NCBI GenBank assembly: GCA_028871345.1
Contig: JAGWNK010000011.1
Coordinates: forward strand, 30,242-94,241
Length of the DNA: 64,000 nucleotides
Source of the DNA: Alphaproteobacteria bacterium
GTDB taxonomy: Bacteria; Pseudomonadota; Alphaproteobacteria; Micropepsales; Micropepsaceae
Reading direction: 5' to 3'
Below, one piece after another: positions 42,262-50,902 of this stretch (positions are counted from its first letter, which is position 1; every line of letters starts with the position of its first letter). The position numbers and the translations under genes were made by a program. The notes beneath the pieces were generated by a model. That model was not told where the DNA came from. It saw only the letters and a list, made by a program, of their open reading frames with translations, and did not search any database.

Positions 42262-42618
42262 TCAGCGGCGCTCGATGGCGCCGGCACGCTCCAGGTCATC
42301 GCCGATGCGCCCGCAAACCCAGCGAAATGCCATGCGAAAATCGCTCGCCAGTGACCACAGTGGATGGGTGAAGGTGGCCGGGCGATTTTTTTCCACGAAG
42401 AAATGCGCAACCCAGGCAGGTCCATAGCCCGCGACCAAGGCACCCAGGGCCATCCAGGAATCACGCAGGGTGATCGCAGCCAGCAGGCAGATGACCGCAA
42501 GGCCGGTACCCGCGTAATGCAGCGCCCGAGTCTGCGGCTTGGCGTGTTCTCTCAGATAGAACAGCCAGAAATCATCGAAGGTCTCGATGGGCCGGTTGCC
42601 TCCAGCCATATTCGTCAC
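42262..42618 (-). CDS. DUF962/Mpo1-like membrane protein
   Basis: A 118-residue protein with FDDFWLFYLREHAKPQTRALHYAGT, two hydrophobic segments and WVAHFFVEKNRPATFTHPLWSL. The HY-x-G and HFFxEKNRPATF motifs mark the Mpo1/DUF962 family, related to yeast Mpo1, an iron-dependent dioxygenase for 2-hydroxy fatty acids. GTG 42618 overlaps the CAP gene stop by four bases; ATG 42609 also works. A lipid role would fit the thiolase two genes upstream. Confidence 0.85.
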   Translation of the reverse strand: MTNMAGGNRPIETFDDFWLFYLREHAKPQTRALHYAGTGLAVICLLAAITLRDSWMALGALVAGYGPAWVAHFFVEKNRPATFTHPLWSLASDFRMAFRWVCGRIGDDLERAGAIERR

Positions 42619-43271
42619 TCGCGACTGCCCGGCACGATGGGGCCGCGCAGCGGCACCGTCTGGGCGTCGTCCTTCCCTTTCTGCGGGGAGTCAACGCGCT
42701 CGACCGGCGCTGGCGTTCCATCCTTGGGGGCCGGTCCCAGGCCGAGATCGGACACGAAGAGCTGGGTCACGTAGACGGTATCCCCGTTGAGCGCCGCGCC
42801 CACGCCGCTCCGGCTGTAGTCGGGAAAGGCGAGGTTCTGCTTGTGCGGCGTGCTGGCCATCCAGCTGTCGACGAACCGCCGGGCGAAGGCGTCGACGTCG
42901 ATGCCGCCGGCGACGGTGTAATGCTGGGCTGCGACGTTCTCGCCGACCAGACCCTGAAATTGCGCATCCTCGGCCATCAGGATCGTGGCGGAGGCGTGCG
43001 GGTCGTCACCCGTGCTGAAGGCGTTCGCCTTGGCCATCTGGGCGCTGCGCTTGCGTGCGACATCGACCAGTTCCGGGTCGAGAACCAGCGCCGGCGCCGT
43101 CGGATCGATCTTGCGGCGCTCTTCCTGCACCAGTGTGTAGATGCGACTTTCGAGCGCGGGCATCTCGGTGGCGGGATCGGGCTTCGGCGGAGAAACGGTT
43201 TCGGCGCAACCGGCAGCCAGAAGCAGCACGGCGAACCCGATGGCGCGAATGAAATTTCCCGTCAGGCCCAC
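42615..43271 (-). CDS. CAP/SCP-domain lipoprotein
   Basis: About 218 residues. A hydrophobic stretch ends in the lipobox LAAGC, followed by a Pro-rich linker. The CAP-like domain has LVDVARKRSAQMAK, ASATILMAEDA, GLVGENVAAQHY and a SWMASTPHKQNL segment (HxxN-type) near YSRSGVGAAL. CAP proteins are secreted and often act on the cell wall or lipids. GTG 43271 lies two bases after the thiolase stop and starts the signal peptide best; ORF reading to 43325 lies inside the thiolase. Confidence 0.8.
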   Translation of the reverse strand: MGLTGNFIRAIGFAVLLLAAGCAETVSPPKPDPATEMPALESRIYTLVQEERRKIDPTAPALVLDPELVDVARKRSAQMAKANAFSTGDDPHASATILMAEDAQFQGLVGENVAAQHYTVAGGIDVDAFARRFVDSWMASTPHKQNLAFPDYSRSGVGAALNGDTVYVTQLFVSDLGLGPAPKDGTPAPVERVDSPQKGKDDAQTVPLRGPIVPGSRE

Positions 43272-43273
43272 AT

Positions 43274-44479
43274 TCAGTGCAGGAACTCGAACAAGCCCGC
43301 TGCCCCCATCCCACCGCCGATGCACATCGTAACGACACCATATTTCATCTTTTGCCGCCGCCCCGCCAGCAAAATATGGCCGGTCATGCGGGCGCCGGAC
43401 ATGCCATAGGGGTGGCCGATCGATATGGCGCCGCCATCGACGTTTAATTTGGCGTGCGGGATGCCGATGCGCTCCATGCAGTAGAGGGTCTGGCAGGCGA
43501 ACGCCTCATTGAGCTCCCACAAGTCGATGTCGTCGGCCTTCAGTCCGTGCCGCGACAGCAACCGCGGCACCGCGAACACTGGTCCGATACCCATTTCCTC
43601 CGGCTCGCAGCCGCACACTGCGAAACCGCGGAAGACGCCCAAGGGTTCGAGGCCCTTCTGTTCGGCGGTTTTGGAATCCATCAGGACGCAGGCGGACGCG
43701 CCGTCCGAGAACTGCGAGGCGTTACCTGCCGTGATGTACTTGCCTTCCCTCACCTTCATGCCTCCCATGAGCACGGGCTTGAGGGCGGCAAGCCCCTCAT
43801 AGGTCGTGTCGGGTCGATTGCACTCGTCGCGCGATACCACGCAGTCCACGACGGATTCGGCGCCGGTCGCCCGATCGACCGTTTTCATCTTCGTGGCAAG
43901 CGGGACGATCTCGTCGTCGAAACGGCCCGTCTTCTGGGCTTCAGCCGTGCGGCGCTGGCTCTCCAAGGCAAAGCGGTCCTGGCTCTCGCGCGAGACCTTG
44001 TAGCGGTCGGCCACGATTTCCGCGGTTTCGATCATCGACATCCAGAGCGCGGGCTTCGTCGCCATGAGCCCTTCTTCGGTGATGCGGTTGGTGTTCATCC
44101 CGCCCATCTGCACCAGTGAGATCGACTCCAGCCCGCCGCCCACGGCAACCGGCGTGCCTTGGGTCATGATCTGCTGTGCCGCCATGGCGATGGCCTGCAG
44201 GCCAGAGGAGCAGAATCTGTTGATGGTCACGCCTCCGGTGGCGACCGGACAGCCGGCCCGGACGGCCGACAGGCGGGCGATGTTCATGCCGGTGGCGCCT
44301 TCGGGCTGAGCGCAGCCCATGTACACGTCCTCGACCTCGCCCGCATCGATGCGCGCACGCGCGATGGCGTTGGCGATTGCGTGCCCGCCCAGCACGGCAC
44401 CGTGGGTCATGTTGAATCCGCCGCGCACGGACTTGGCCAGTCCGGTACGGGCTGTCGAAACGATCACGGCTTCGCGCAT
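43274..44479 (-). CDS. acetyl-CoA acyltransferase (thiolase)
   Basis: A 401-residue thiolase. The nucleophile Cys is in RFCSSGLQAIAMA (near 90), the His in SIGHPYGMSGA and the second Cys in VVTMCIGGGMGAAGLF. The length and REAVIVSTARTGLAKS start fit bacterial 3-ketoacyl-CoA thiolases of beta-oxidation. It is alone in its group, with no hydratase/dehydrogenase partner directly adjacent, so the exact chain length is not evident. Confidence 0.93.
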   Translation of the reverse strand: MREAVIVSTARTGLAKSVRGGFNMTHGAVLGGHAIANAIARARIDAGEVEDVYMGCAQPEGATGMNIARLSAVRAGCPVATGGVTINRFCSSGLQAIAMAAQQIMTQGTPVAVGGGLESISLVQMGGMNTNRITEEGLMATKPALWMSMIETAEIVADRYKVSRESQDRFALESQRRTAEAQKTGRFDDEIVPLATKMKTVDRATGAESVVDCVVSRDECNRPDTTYEGLAALKPVLMGGMKVREGKYITAGNASQFSDGASACVLMDSKTAEQKGLEPLGVFRGFAVCGCEPEEMGIGPVFAVPRLLSRHGLKADDIDLWELNEAFACQTLYCMERIGIPHAKLNVDGGAISIGHPYGMSGARMTGHILLAGRRQKMKYGVVTMCIGGGMGAAGLFEFLH

Positions 44480-44522
44480 GAAATCCTCCCTGTGTCGGTT
44501 GCGACGGTAGCCGGTGGGGACA

Positions 44523-44539
44523 GGCGGGAAAAGCCCGCC
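44523..44539. terminator. short inverted repeat between yciB and thiolase genes
   Basis: GGCGGG (44523-44528) and CCCGCC (44534-44539) form a 6-base stem with loop AAAAG, after the YciB stop on the minus strand. The stem is short and no T-run follows. Confidence 0.3.
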
Positions 44540-44572
44540 CGGTCCGGTCTTTTCCTTCCGCCGGGAGAGCGG

Positions 44573-45142
44573 TCAGCTGGCGGCGGGTGCGGCGCTCGCC
44601 GTGCGCGCGCGGATCTGCTTGCGGAATTTGAAGTAAAGCGCGGCGAGGAGCGCAATCTGCGCCACCGCTGGGCCGACCAGCGCGTAGACCGACCAGAACC
44701 GCGGGCTGGCCATGAAAGCGACAAGCAGGTTCATCACCGCCAGCGCGAACATCAGAGCCGCCCAGGCATAGCCGGCGCGCACGATGTGGCGATCCTCGAG
44801 GTTCTCGGTGACAACCGGCGGCAGGTACGGCGCCATCCAGTCGCGCCGCAGCATCATGCCGCCGACGCACAGCCACACCAGCGTCGGTTTGACCATGATG
44901 AAATGCGGATTGCGGGTCACGATCGTCGTCATGCCGAACACGGTGACGAGGAACAGGCTGATCCACTGCAGGGCGCCGATGGGCCGTTTTGCCAGCCGCA
45001 TCCATAGCGTCTGGCTGATGCCAAGGGCAATCCCGAGGGCCGCCGCCAGGAAGATGTCGCCCGAGATCCAGAACAGACCGACAAACACCAGCGTCGACAG
45101 CAGATCGCGCAAAATGGGCACCAAGGCCCGCAAGAACGCCAT
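44573..45142 (-). CDS. yciB: inner-membrane septation protein YciB (IspZ)
   Basis: A 189-residue membrane protein with five to six hydrophobic segments. LRDLLSTLVFVGLFWISGD, KRPIGALQWISLFLVTVFGM and NPHFIMVKPTLVW are close to YciB family consensus. YciB acts in envelope integrity and cell division. It lies with an unrecognised membrane protein just upstream on the same strand (five bases) and with a secreted TPR protein beyond it. Confidence 0.87.
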   Translation of the reverse strand: MAFLRALVPILRDLLSTLVFVGLFWISGDIFLAAALGIALGISQTLWMRLAKRPIGALQWISLFLVTVFGMTTIVTRNPHFIMVKPTLVWLCVGGMMLRRDWMAPYLPPVVTENLEDRHIVRAGYAWAALMFALAVMNLLVAFMASPRFWSVYALVGPAVAQIALLAALYFKFRKQIRARTASAAPAAS

Positions 45143-45147
45143 GTCGG

Positions 45148-45765
45148 CTACCGTTTTCCCAAGAAGGGGACGCTTCCCCCGCGTCTACCGATATAAGCGC
45201 CGTACTGCCAAGTAAAGAAAAGAACCCCCGCAAGCGCCGCAAGGCCCAGGGTCGAGGTCCATCCGGGCGGAATACGGCGGATAAATGTGGCTGCGGAGTC
45301 GGCGGCGGCCATGACGGCAAAGGCCACGGTCCAGGCGCCGCTCAGCATCAGATGCGTCCCCTGTGGCAGCGGGGCGGCTCCCCGTGGCATGCGGGCGATG
45401 CTGTAAGACATCGTGAACGGTTTGTTGACGATGACCGACCACAGCGCCGTCACCAGCAATCCCATCTCGAGGATGACGCCGAGGCTCGACTTCGGCGTAC
45501 CGGGCTGGACGAAAGCGTCAAACAGCGACAGTCCGCCGAACAAAACGAATTGCGCCGCGTCGAGCCCGCGCAGCTCCCGCGCTTCCACGAAGTGGCTGAC
45601 CGCCACGACGAAGGCCGAGGCGAATGCGAGCCACAACGCCAAGGTCACCGAGAGCGGCGCCATCACGCTGTAGACGATCAGCGGCGCTAGCCCGACAAAA
45701 AGGCTGGCGGGAGCTTTGCGGCCTGCCGCGAGTCTGGGGGAAAACAGGGGCGCCGGGCGCCTCAT
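45148..45765 (-). CDS. multi-pass membrane protein of unknown function
   Basis: About 205 residues with six or so hydrophobic segments (ASLFVGLAPLIVYSV, TLALWLAFASAFVVAVSHF, FVLFGGLSLFDAF, ILEMGLLVTALWSVI, GAWTVAFAVMAAADS, LAALAGVLFFTWQYG). PFTMSYSIARMPR lies between helices five and six. I recognise no family with certainty, though the layout recalls intracellular septation protein A relatives, in which case it might be a paralogue of YciB. The frame is open to 45918; ATG 45765 lies 20 bases after the preceding stop and starts the hydrophobic protein best. Confidence 0.7.
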   Translation of the reverse strand: MRRPAPLFSPRLAAGRKAPASLFVGLAPLIVYSVMAPLSVTLALWLAFASAFVVAVSHFVEARELRGLDAAQFVLFGGLSLFDAFVQPGTPKSSLGVILEMGLLVTALWSVIVNKPFTMSYSIARMPRGAAPLPQGTHLMLSGAWTVAFAVMAAADSAATFIRRIPPGWTSTLGLAALAGVLFFTWQYGAYIGRRGGSVPFLGKR

Positions 45766-45784
45766 GAGTCGCCCGGCATCCCGG

Positions 45785-47068
45785 TTAATGTCCGCCGGCC
45801 GCCGGGGCAGCGGCGGTCTTTCCGTATTTGCGGGTGGCGTAGAGTGACCAGATGTGGGCCACGCGATCCATGGCCGGATCGACGTCCACGGAGGCGAGCG
45901 TCTGGGCTGCGGTGGCATCGTCGCCCATCCTCACCTGCGACATGCCGAGAAGAAGCCTGGCTTCGGCGACCCTCGGACCGCCCTTACCGATGGCGCGCTG
46001 GGCGACCCGGGCGGCGTCGGCATAGCGGCCGTAGCCGTAATAGGCCTCGCCCACCGACAGATCTTCGTCGACCGATTTCTGCTTGGCCGCCGCGGCCTCC
46101 GCCTGGGCCATGATTGGTTCGTCGCGCGCGGCGTCGGCGCTGACTTTCTTCAGCTGCGCGCCCACCTTGCTCTCTTGCAGCTTGCCCTGGGCGACGCCGG
46201 CTTCGAGGGCCTGTTTGGCGTCTCCCCAACTGCGCACCGACGTCGCCACGTCGGCCATCGTCGTGTAGTCGTCGCCCGATGTGGTGGCATTGGTCAGGAG
46301 CCGCAGGCGATAGATGTCCAGAGCCGCGATTTCGCGGTATGTCTTGGTGGCGGTGCTGAGCGCGGCCAGTTCGAGATCGAGCAGATGGCCCCAGTCATCC
46401 TGGTTGCCGTAATAGTTGCACATCGTCTCGAAGGTCTTGGTGACGGCCGTCATGTCCTTCTTGTCGTATTGCGTGAAGACGAGCACTTCATAGGCGGCGC
46501 GTTCCGGCATCTTGCCGGCGGCCGTCGCAAAGTCGATCGACTTCTGTGCGTACACCGCCGCGTTGGCCCCGTCCTTCAAATTGTAATAGGCGATCGCAAG
46601 CTGGCCGGCCGTGGTGGAGTCCAGCGTGTTATCCTTGTCCGCGACCTGCCCGACTTCGACCACGCGCGGGTAGTTGTTCTGGTCGGCGGCCAACAGCAGG
46701 GCGTTGTGCACCACCGAACGGTGATCGTCGGCCGGCATGCCCGGTATCTTGGCCGCGTCGGCATAGGCGGCTCCGGCACTCGCCCGGTCGCCCGAGTTGA
46801 AATAGGCGAAGCCCAGGAAGTAATCGATCATGAAGTGATCGTAGTCTGACAGGTCCGACGTGGCCTGGGCCTGCTTGCACTTGGCGATGGCCGTCGCGTA
46901 GTCCTTGTCCTTGAGCGCCTTCTGCGCGTCGCTCATCAGCGAGCTGATCGATTTGCTGATGTGCGGCTTCTCGTCGGCGGCGTAGGCCGGCTGAGTCGTG
47001 ACAGTCGCTGTCACGGCAAACATCGACAGACCTGCGACCAAGGTGGCGCGCAAGAGATTCTTCTTCAT
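45785..47068 (-). CDS. secreted TPR-repeat protein
   Basis: A 427-residue protein: signal peptide (LRATLVAGLSMFAVTA, ends AYAADE), then helical pairs with TPR character, such as ALKDKDYATAIAKCKQA, AYFNSGDRASAGAAYADA, QLAIAYYNLKDGANAAVYA and EAYYGYGRYADAARVAQRA. It ends in a Gly/His-rich tail. TPR proteins serve as scaffolds; the partner is unknown. The last gene of the preceding direction group, it is divergent from the aldo/keto reductase over a 213-base gap with a perfect palindrome. Confidence 0.8.
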   Translation of the reverse strand: MKKNLLRATLVAGLSMFAVTATVTTQPAYAADEKPHISKSISSLMSDAQKALKDKDYATAIAKCKQAQATSDLSDYDHFMIDYFLGFAYFNSGDRASAGAAYADAAKIPGMPADDHRSVVHNALLLAADQNNYPRVVEVGQVADKDNTLDSTTAGQLAIAYYNLKDGANAAVYAQKSIDFATAAGKMPERAAYEVLVFTQYDKKDMTAVTKTFETMCNYYGNQDDWGHLLDLELAALSTATKTYREIAALDIYRLRLLTNATTSGDDYTTMADVATSVRSWGDAKQALEAGVAQGKLQESKVGAQLKKVSADAARDEPIMAQAEAAAAKQKSVDEDLSVGEAYYGYGRYADAARVAQRAIGKGGPRVAEARLLLGMSQVRMGDDATAAQTLASVDVDPAMDRVAHIWSLYATRKYGKTAAAPAAGGH

Positions 47069-47186
47069 CGGATTCCTCTTCCTGACTGGCGCGGAAACGG
47101 CATTGCCCTCAGCGCTTCCGCTTCGCGCATCTTGACGAAATATGCAACTTTATTGTGGCGGCGGGGCGCCTCCAATGCGACGCAGG

Positions 47187-47207
47187 CCGTGCTGCGACGC
47201 AGCACGG
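47187..47207. promoter_or_regulatory. perfect 21-base palindrome in a divergent promoter region
   Basis: CCGTGCTGCG (47187-47196), A, CGCAGCACGG (47198-47207). The perfect 10-base arms with one central base look like an operator more than a hairpin. It lies 119 bases before the TPR gene and 75 bases before the aldo/keto reductase. No regulator gene is adjacent, so the binding protein is unknown. Confidence 0.5.
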
Positions 47208-47281
47208 TACAACCGCAGGGACAGTCGGTTCATAGGATAATCCTTAACCATACCCTGACACGCTTGATTCGGAGCAAGGGG

Positions 47282-48214
47282 ATGTCCATGAGCGAACAGA
47301 TGGCCGAGCTTGTGCTCGGATCCGTGCAGCTCGGAATGCCATATGGTGCCGCTAACAGGGTGGGGAAACCCTCGCGCGCCGCGGCGGTTAAGCTGGTACG
47401 GCGCGCCGCGGACAGAGGCATCCGTCGCTTTGACACGGCCCGCGCCTATGGTGACAGCGAATCTCGCTTGGGCGAGGCGCTGCAGGGCCGCGATGTGCAT
47501 ACCGTCACCAAGCTCAGCCCCTTGAGCGGATTGGATCCGCACGCCACGCGCGAAGAGGTGTACGCGGCGGTCGACACATCGATTGCGGAATCGCTCTCGG
47601 CCCTGCGGCAGAAGCGGCTCGATTGCCTGCTGCTTCACCGTGCCTCCCACATGACCGATCATGACGGCGCCATCTGGACGCGGTTGCTCGAACATGTGTG
47701 CGAAGGGCGCGTGCGCGCCCTTGGCGTGTCCGTGCAGTCGCCGCAGGAAGCCCTGTCGGCCCTGGACTGCCCGGATGTGCGTCACATCCAGATGCCCTTC
47801 AACGTCCTCGATTGGCGCTGGCTGGAGGCGGGCGTGATCGAACGCTGCAAGGCGCGCCGCGACGTCACCGTCCATGTGCGCAGCGTCTTCCTGCAGGGCC
47901 TGCTCGCGGCCGGCAACGCATCGATCTGGCCGAAGATCGACGGCGTCGATCCGGTTGCGATTCTCGCGATGATCTCCGCCATGACGACGGAATACGGACG
48001 CGAGAGCTGCGCGGATTTCTGCCTGGCGTACGCGCGTGGGCATAAGTTCATCCACGGTGTGGTGATCGGGCTAGAGACCATGGAACAGCTCGACGTCAAT
48101 CTGCGCCTTGCGGTGAAGCGGCCGCTCACGCCTGTGCTGTGTGCTGAAATCGAGGCTCGCGTGCCGCGCCTTCCGGAGCAGCTCCTCAACCCCGCGCAGT
48201 GGCCGAAGGCATGA
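47282..48214 (+). CDS. aldo/keto reductase
   Basis: A 310-residue protein of the AKR (beta/alpha)8 fold. The catalytic tetrad can be seen: Asp and Tyr in FDTARAYGDSE (51, 56), Lys in TVTKLSP (77) and His in LLLHRASHM. An NADPH-binding part lies in the C-terminal third (GVVIGLETMEQLDVNLR). AKRs paired with SDRs are often found in glycan biosynthesis clusters, but no sugar nucleotide enzymes are near. The start is ATG 47282 (AAGGGG upstream). The frame reads back to 46961 in the divergent region without a protein-like sequence. Confidence 0.88.
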   Translation: MSMSEQMAELVLGSVQLGMPYGAANRVGKPSRAAAVKLVRRAADRGIRRFDTARAYGDSESRLGEALQGRDVHTVTKLSPLSGLDPHATREEVYAAVDTSIAESLSALRQKRLDCLLLHRASHMTDHDGAIWTRLLEHVCEGRVRALGVSVQSPQEALSALDCPDVRHIQMPFNVLDWRWLEAGVIERCKARRDVTVHVRSVFLQGLLAAGNASIWPKIDGVDPVAILAMISAMTTEYGRESCADFCLAYARGHKFIHGVVIGLETMEQLDVNLRLAVKRPLTPVLCAEIEARVPRLPEQLLNPAQWPKA

Positions 48215-48999
48215 CCGCCGATCTGTTCCGGCTCGATGGTTCCACCGCCTTCGTATCGGGCGCGGCGGGGCATCTGGGTCGCGTCATGGCGCTGGCGCTT
48301 GCCGGGGCAGGCGCGCATGTCGTTCTCAATGGCCGCGACCCTGAGCCGCTTGCCGCCTTCGCGGAAGAATTGCGGCGCGCGGGAATTTCGTGCGAATGCG
48401 CCGCGTTTGATGTCACCGACACGGCGCGCGTGCGCGATTTCTTCGCGCGGCGCGAGCGCATCGATGTTCTGGTCAACAACGCGGTCACCATGGCGCCGAA
48501 GCCGTTCGCGGCCCTGACGCCCGAAGATTTCACGACAACATATGCTAGTTCCGTGAGCGCCGCATTCGAGGTTGTGCGCGCGGCGCTGCCGGGGCTGCGG
48601 CGCGCGGCGACGATCGCCGGAGAGGCGCGTATCGTCAACATCGCATCGATGTATGCCCTTATTTCGCCCGACAAGCGCATCTATGCGAAACCGGAACAGG
48701 CCAGCCCGTTTCACTACGGACCGGCGAAGGCCGCGCTGCTGCAACTGACCCGCCATCTTGCCGCCGAATTCGGCCGTGAAAATATTCGCGTGAACGCGCT
48801 CGTGCCCGGACCGTTTCCGAAACGGCAGATCATGACGGATGATCCGTCTTTTGCAGGTCGGCTCGCCGACCGCACGATGCTCGGCCGTCTCGGTGCCGCC
48901 GACGAGATCGCCGGGCCGCTTCTGTTCCTGGCGACAAAGGCGTCGAGTTACGTGACGGGAGCCTGCATCGCGGTCGATGGCGGCTGGACCGCGTGGTAG
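48211..48999 (+). CDS. short-chain dehydrogenase/reductase
   Basis: A 262-residue SDR. The cofactor motif is GAAGHLG near residue 17, NNAVTMA follows in place of NNAG, the catalytic Ser is in IASMYAL and the Tyr and Lys in HYGPAKAAL. The C-terminus VTGACIAVDGGWTAW is standard. The ATG overlaps the stop of the aldo/keto reductase by four bases, so the two are co-translated and may reduce or oxidise consecutive keto groups of one metabolite. ATG 48199 is an in-frame alternative. Confidence 0.9.
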   Translation: MTADLFRLDGSTAFVSGAAGHLGRVMALALAGAGAHVVLNGRDPEPLAAFAEELRRAGISCECAAFDVTDTARVRDFFARRERIDVLVNNAVTMAPKPFAALTPEDFTTTYASSVSAAFEVVRAALPGLRRAATIAGEARIVNIASMYALISPDKRIYAKPEQASPFHYGPAKAALLQLTRHLAAEFGRENIRVNALVPGPFPKRQIMTDDPSFAGRLADRTMLGRLGAADEIAGPLLFLATKASSYVTGACIAVDGGWTAW

Positions 49000-49021
49000 G
49001 ATTCCAGAGAGAAAGACCGGG

Positions 49022-50884
49022 ATGCCGATGGCCTTTCTTTCCACGCTGTTGATGGGATCGGAGCAGTCCTATCCTCCCTCCCTGCGCGAACACCTGGGAG
49101 GCTTCGCCCTGTTCGAAGGACTGGGCGACGCTGCGGTCCGCAAGCTTCTCTCCGACTCCTGCTGGTTCGGTCTGCCGGGAGGCATGACGCTCGCCCGCGA
49201 CGGCGAAAACCATTCCGCCTTGTTCTTGGTGGTGACCGGATGCGTCGGGATCTACGTCGACGAGCCGCAACGGGGGCGCCGCTTGGTGGCGCAGGTTCCC
49301 GCCGGCGAGACGGTCGGAGAGATGTCGCTGCTCACCGGCGACGAGCACATCGCGCGCATCGTGGCGCTGCGCGACACCGAACTGCTGCGGATCGGGCACG
49401 AAGGCTTCGAGGCACTGATCTCGCGCCATCCACGCCTGGCACTCAACATGATGCGCTTCATGGTGCGCCGACTGCGCGACACCACGCGCAATTCGCGGGA
49501 GCGCGCCCGCCCCCGGACGTTCGCCATCGTTCCTCTGCAGGAGGGACTCGGTGACGAACCCATCGTGCATCGGCTCGCCGCCGCTCTGGTCTCGATGGGC
49601 TCGCGCGCTTCGGTGCTGGATGCATCGGTCTGCGACCAGACGGCGGAGTGGTTCGACGCCTTCGAAGCCGCCCACGACGTCGTGTTCTATCGCGGCGATG
49701 CGCCGAACACGGCATGGAGCCATTTGTGCGAGCGTCAGGCGGACCGTGTGCTGTTTCTGGCGCGGGCCGATCGGCCGCTGCCTCTGCAGCCCGTGCGCTC
49801 GACGAAGGAACGCGTCGCCGGGCCGCCCGATCTGCTGCTGCTGCATCCCGGCTCTGTCAGCTCCGGCTTGCCGGAGAACTTCATGGCGCATAGCGGGCTG
49901 TTTGAGACGCACCACCACATCCGCGCGTCGCGCACCGAAGACATCCTCCGTCTGGCACGCTATGTCTCGGGGCGCGCGGTGGGACTCGTGCTGGGCGGCG
50001 GCGGGGCACGCGGCTTCGCGCATATCGGCGTGGCCAAGGCGCTGACCGAGGCCAAGGTGCCGTTCGATTTCCTCGGCGGCGTCAGCATGGGCGCCATCAT
50101 CGCGGCGGGTCTCGCCGCGGAGTGGAGCATCGAGGAAATGACCGAGCGTCTGCGTGACGTCTTCGTCGTGCGCAAGCCGCTCTCCGACTATACGGTGCCG
50201 CTCATCGCCCTGGTGCGCGGCAAGAAGGTTTCGACGCTGCTGCAGGCGCATTTCGGTGATATGCGCATCGAAGAGCTGCCCAAGCCGTATTTCTGCGTAT
50301 CGTCCGATCTCACGACGGGACGCATCCACGAGCATCGCACGGGGCTGATCTGGCGCACGCTGCGCGCCAGCGTCGCCCTGCCGGGCATCCTGCCGCCCGT
50401 CAGTCATCGCGGCCATCTCCTGGTGGACGGCGGCGTGATGAACAATCTGCCGGTCGACGTCATGCGCGAGCGCCGCATCGGACCGCTGATCGCCTCCGAT
50501 GTCACGGGCGAGGTCGACATGTCGGTGCGCGATTCCCGCTACGGCGAACGCCCGATATGGCGGCTCTTGTGGCAGCGAATGCGCGGCACGCCCTCGATCG
50601 TCTCGATCCTCATGCGTTCGGGCACCGTGGGCTCGGAGGCCCAGCGGCGCATCGTGCGGGAGCAGGCCGACTACCTCTTCGAGCCGCCCATGCCCGACGT
50701 CGGCGTGCGTGACTGGCGGTTGTTCGACCGCGCCGTGGCGGAAGGCTACGCGCACGCCTGCGTGCAGATCGAGAAGCACGGCGTGCCGCTGACCGCAGCG
50801 TGGAGCGAAGGCCCCGCCGTCGCCGTGCCGCCGGACCACGCGGCCGTGGCCAAGGCCGTCGAACCTGTACCACAGACGCAGTGA
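49022..50884 (+). CDS. patatin-like phospholipase with cyclic-nucleotide-binding domain
   Basis: A 620-residue protein of the NTE type. Residues about 20-140 form a cyclic-nucleotide-binding domain (LVVTGCVGIYVDE, AGETVGEMSLLTGDEH). A 150-residue middle part follows. The patatin domain runs from about residue 320: LGGGGARGFAHIGVAKA (oxyanion), GVSMGAII (nucleophile Ser) and VDGGVMNNLP (catalytic Asp). It should hydrolyse phospholipids or lysophospholipids at the membrane, possibly controlled by cAMP or cGMP. ATG 49022 follows an AGAGAGAAAG run; ATG 49028 is close by. Confidence 0.92.
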   Translation: MPMAFLSTLLMGSEQSYPPSLREHLGGFALFEGLGDAAVRKLLSDSCWFGLPGGMTLARDGENHSALFLVVTGCVGIYVDEPQRGRRLVAQVPAGETVGEMSLLTGDEHIARIVALRDTELLRIGHEGFEALISRHPRLALNMMRFMVRRLRDTTRNSRERARPRTFAIVPLQEGLGDEPIVHRLAAALVSMGSRASVLDASVCDQTAEWFDAFEAAHDVVFYRGDAPNTAWSHLCERQADRVLFLARADRPLPLQPVRSTKERVAGPPDLLLLHPGSVSSGLPENFMAHSGLFETHHHIRASRTEDILRLARYVSGRAVGLVLGGGGARGFAHIGVAKALTEAKVPFDFLGGVSMGAIIAAGLAAEWSIEEMTERLRDVFVVRKPLSDYTVPLIALVRGKKVSTLLQAHFGDMRIEELPKPYFCVSSDLTTGRIHEHRTGLIWRTLRASVALPGILPPVSHRGHLLVDGGVMNNLPVDVMRERRIGPLIASDVTGEVDMSVRDSRYGERPIWRLLWQRMRGTPSIVSILMRSGTVGSEAQRRIVREQADYLFEPPMPDVGVRDWRLFDRAVAEGYAHACVQIEKHGVPLTAAWSEGPAVAVPPDHAAVAKAVEPVPQTQ

Positions 50885-50902
50885 AGGCCTTGCGGGCTTG
50901 CG

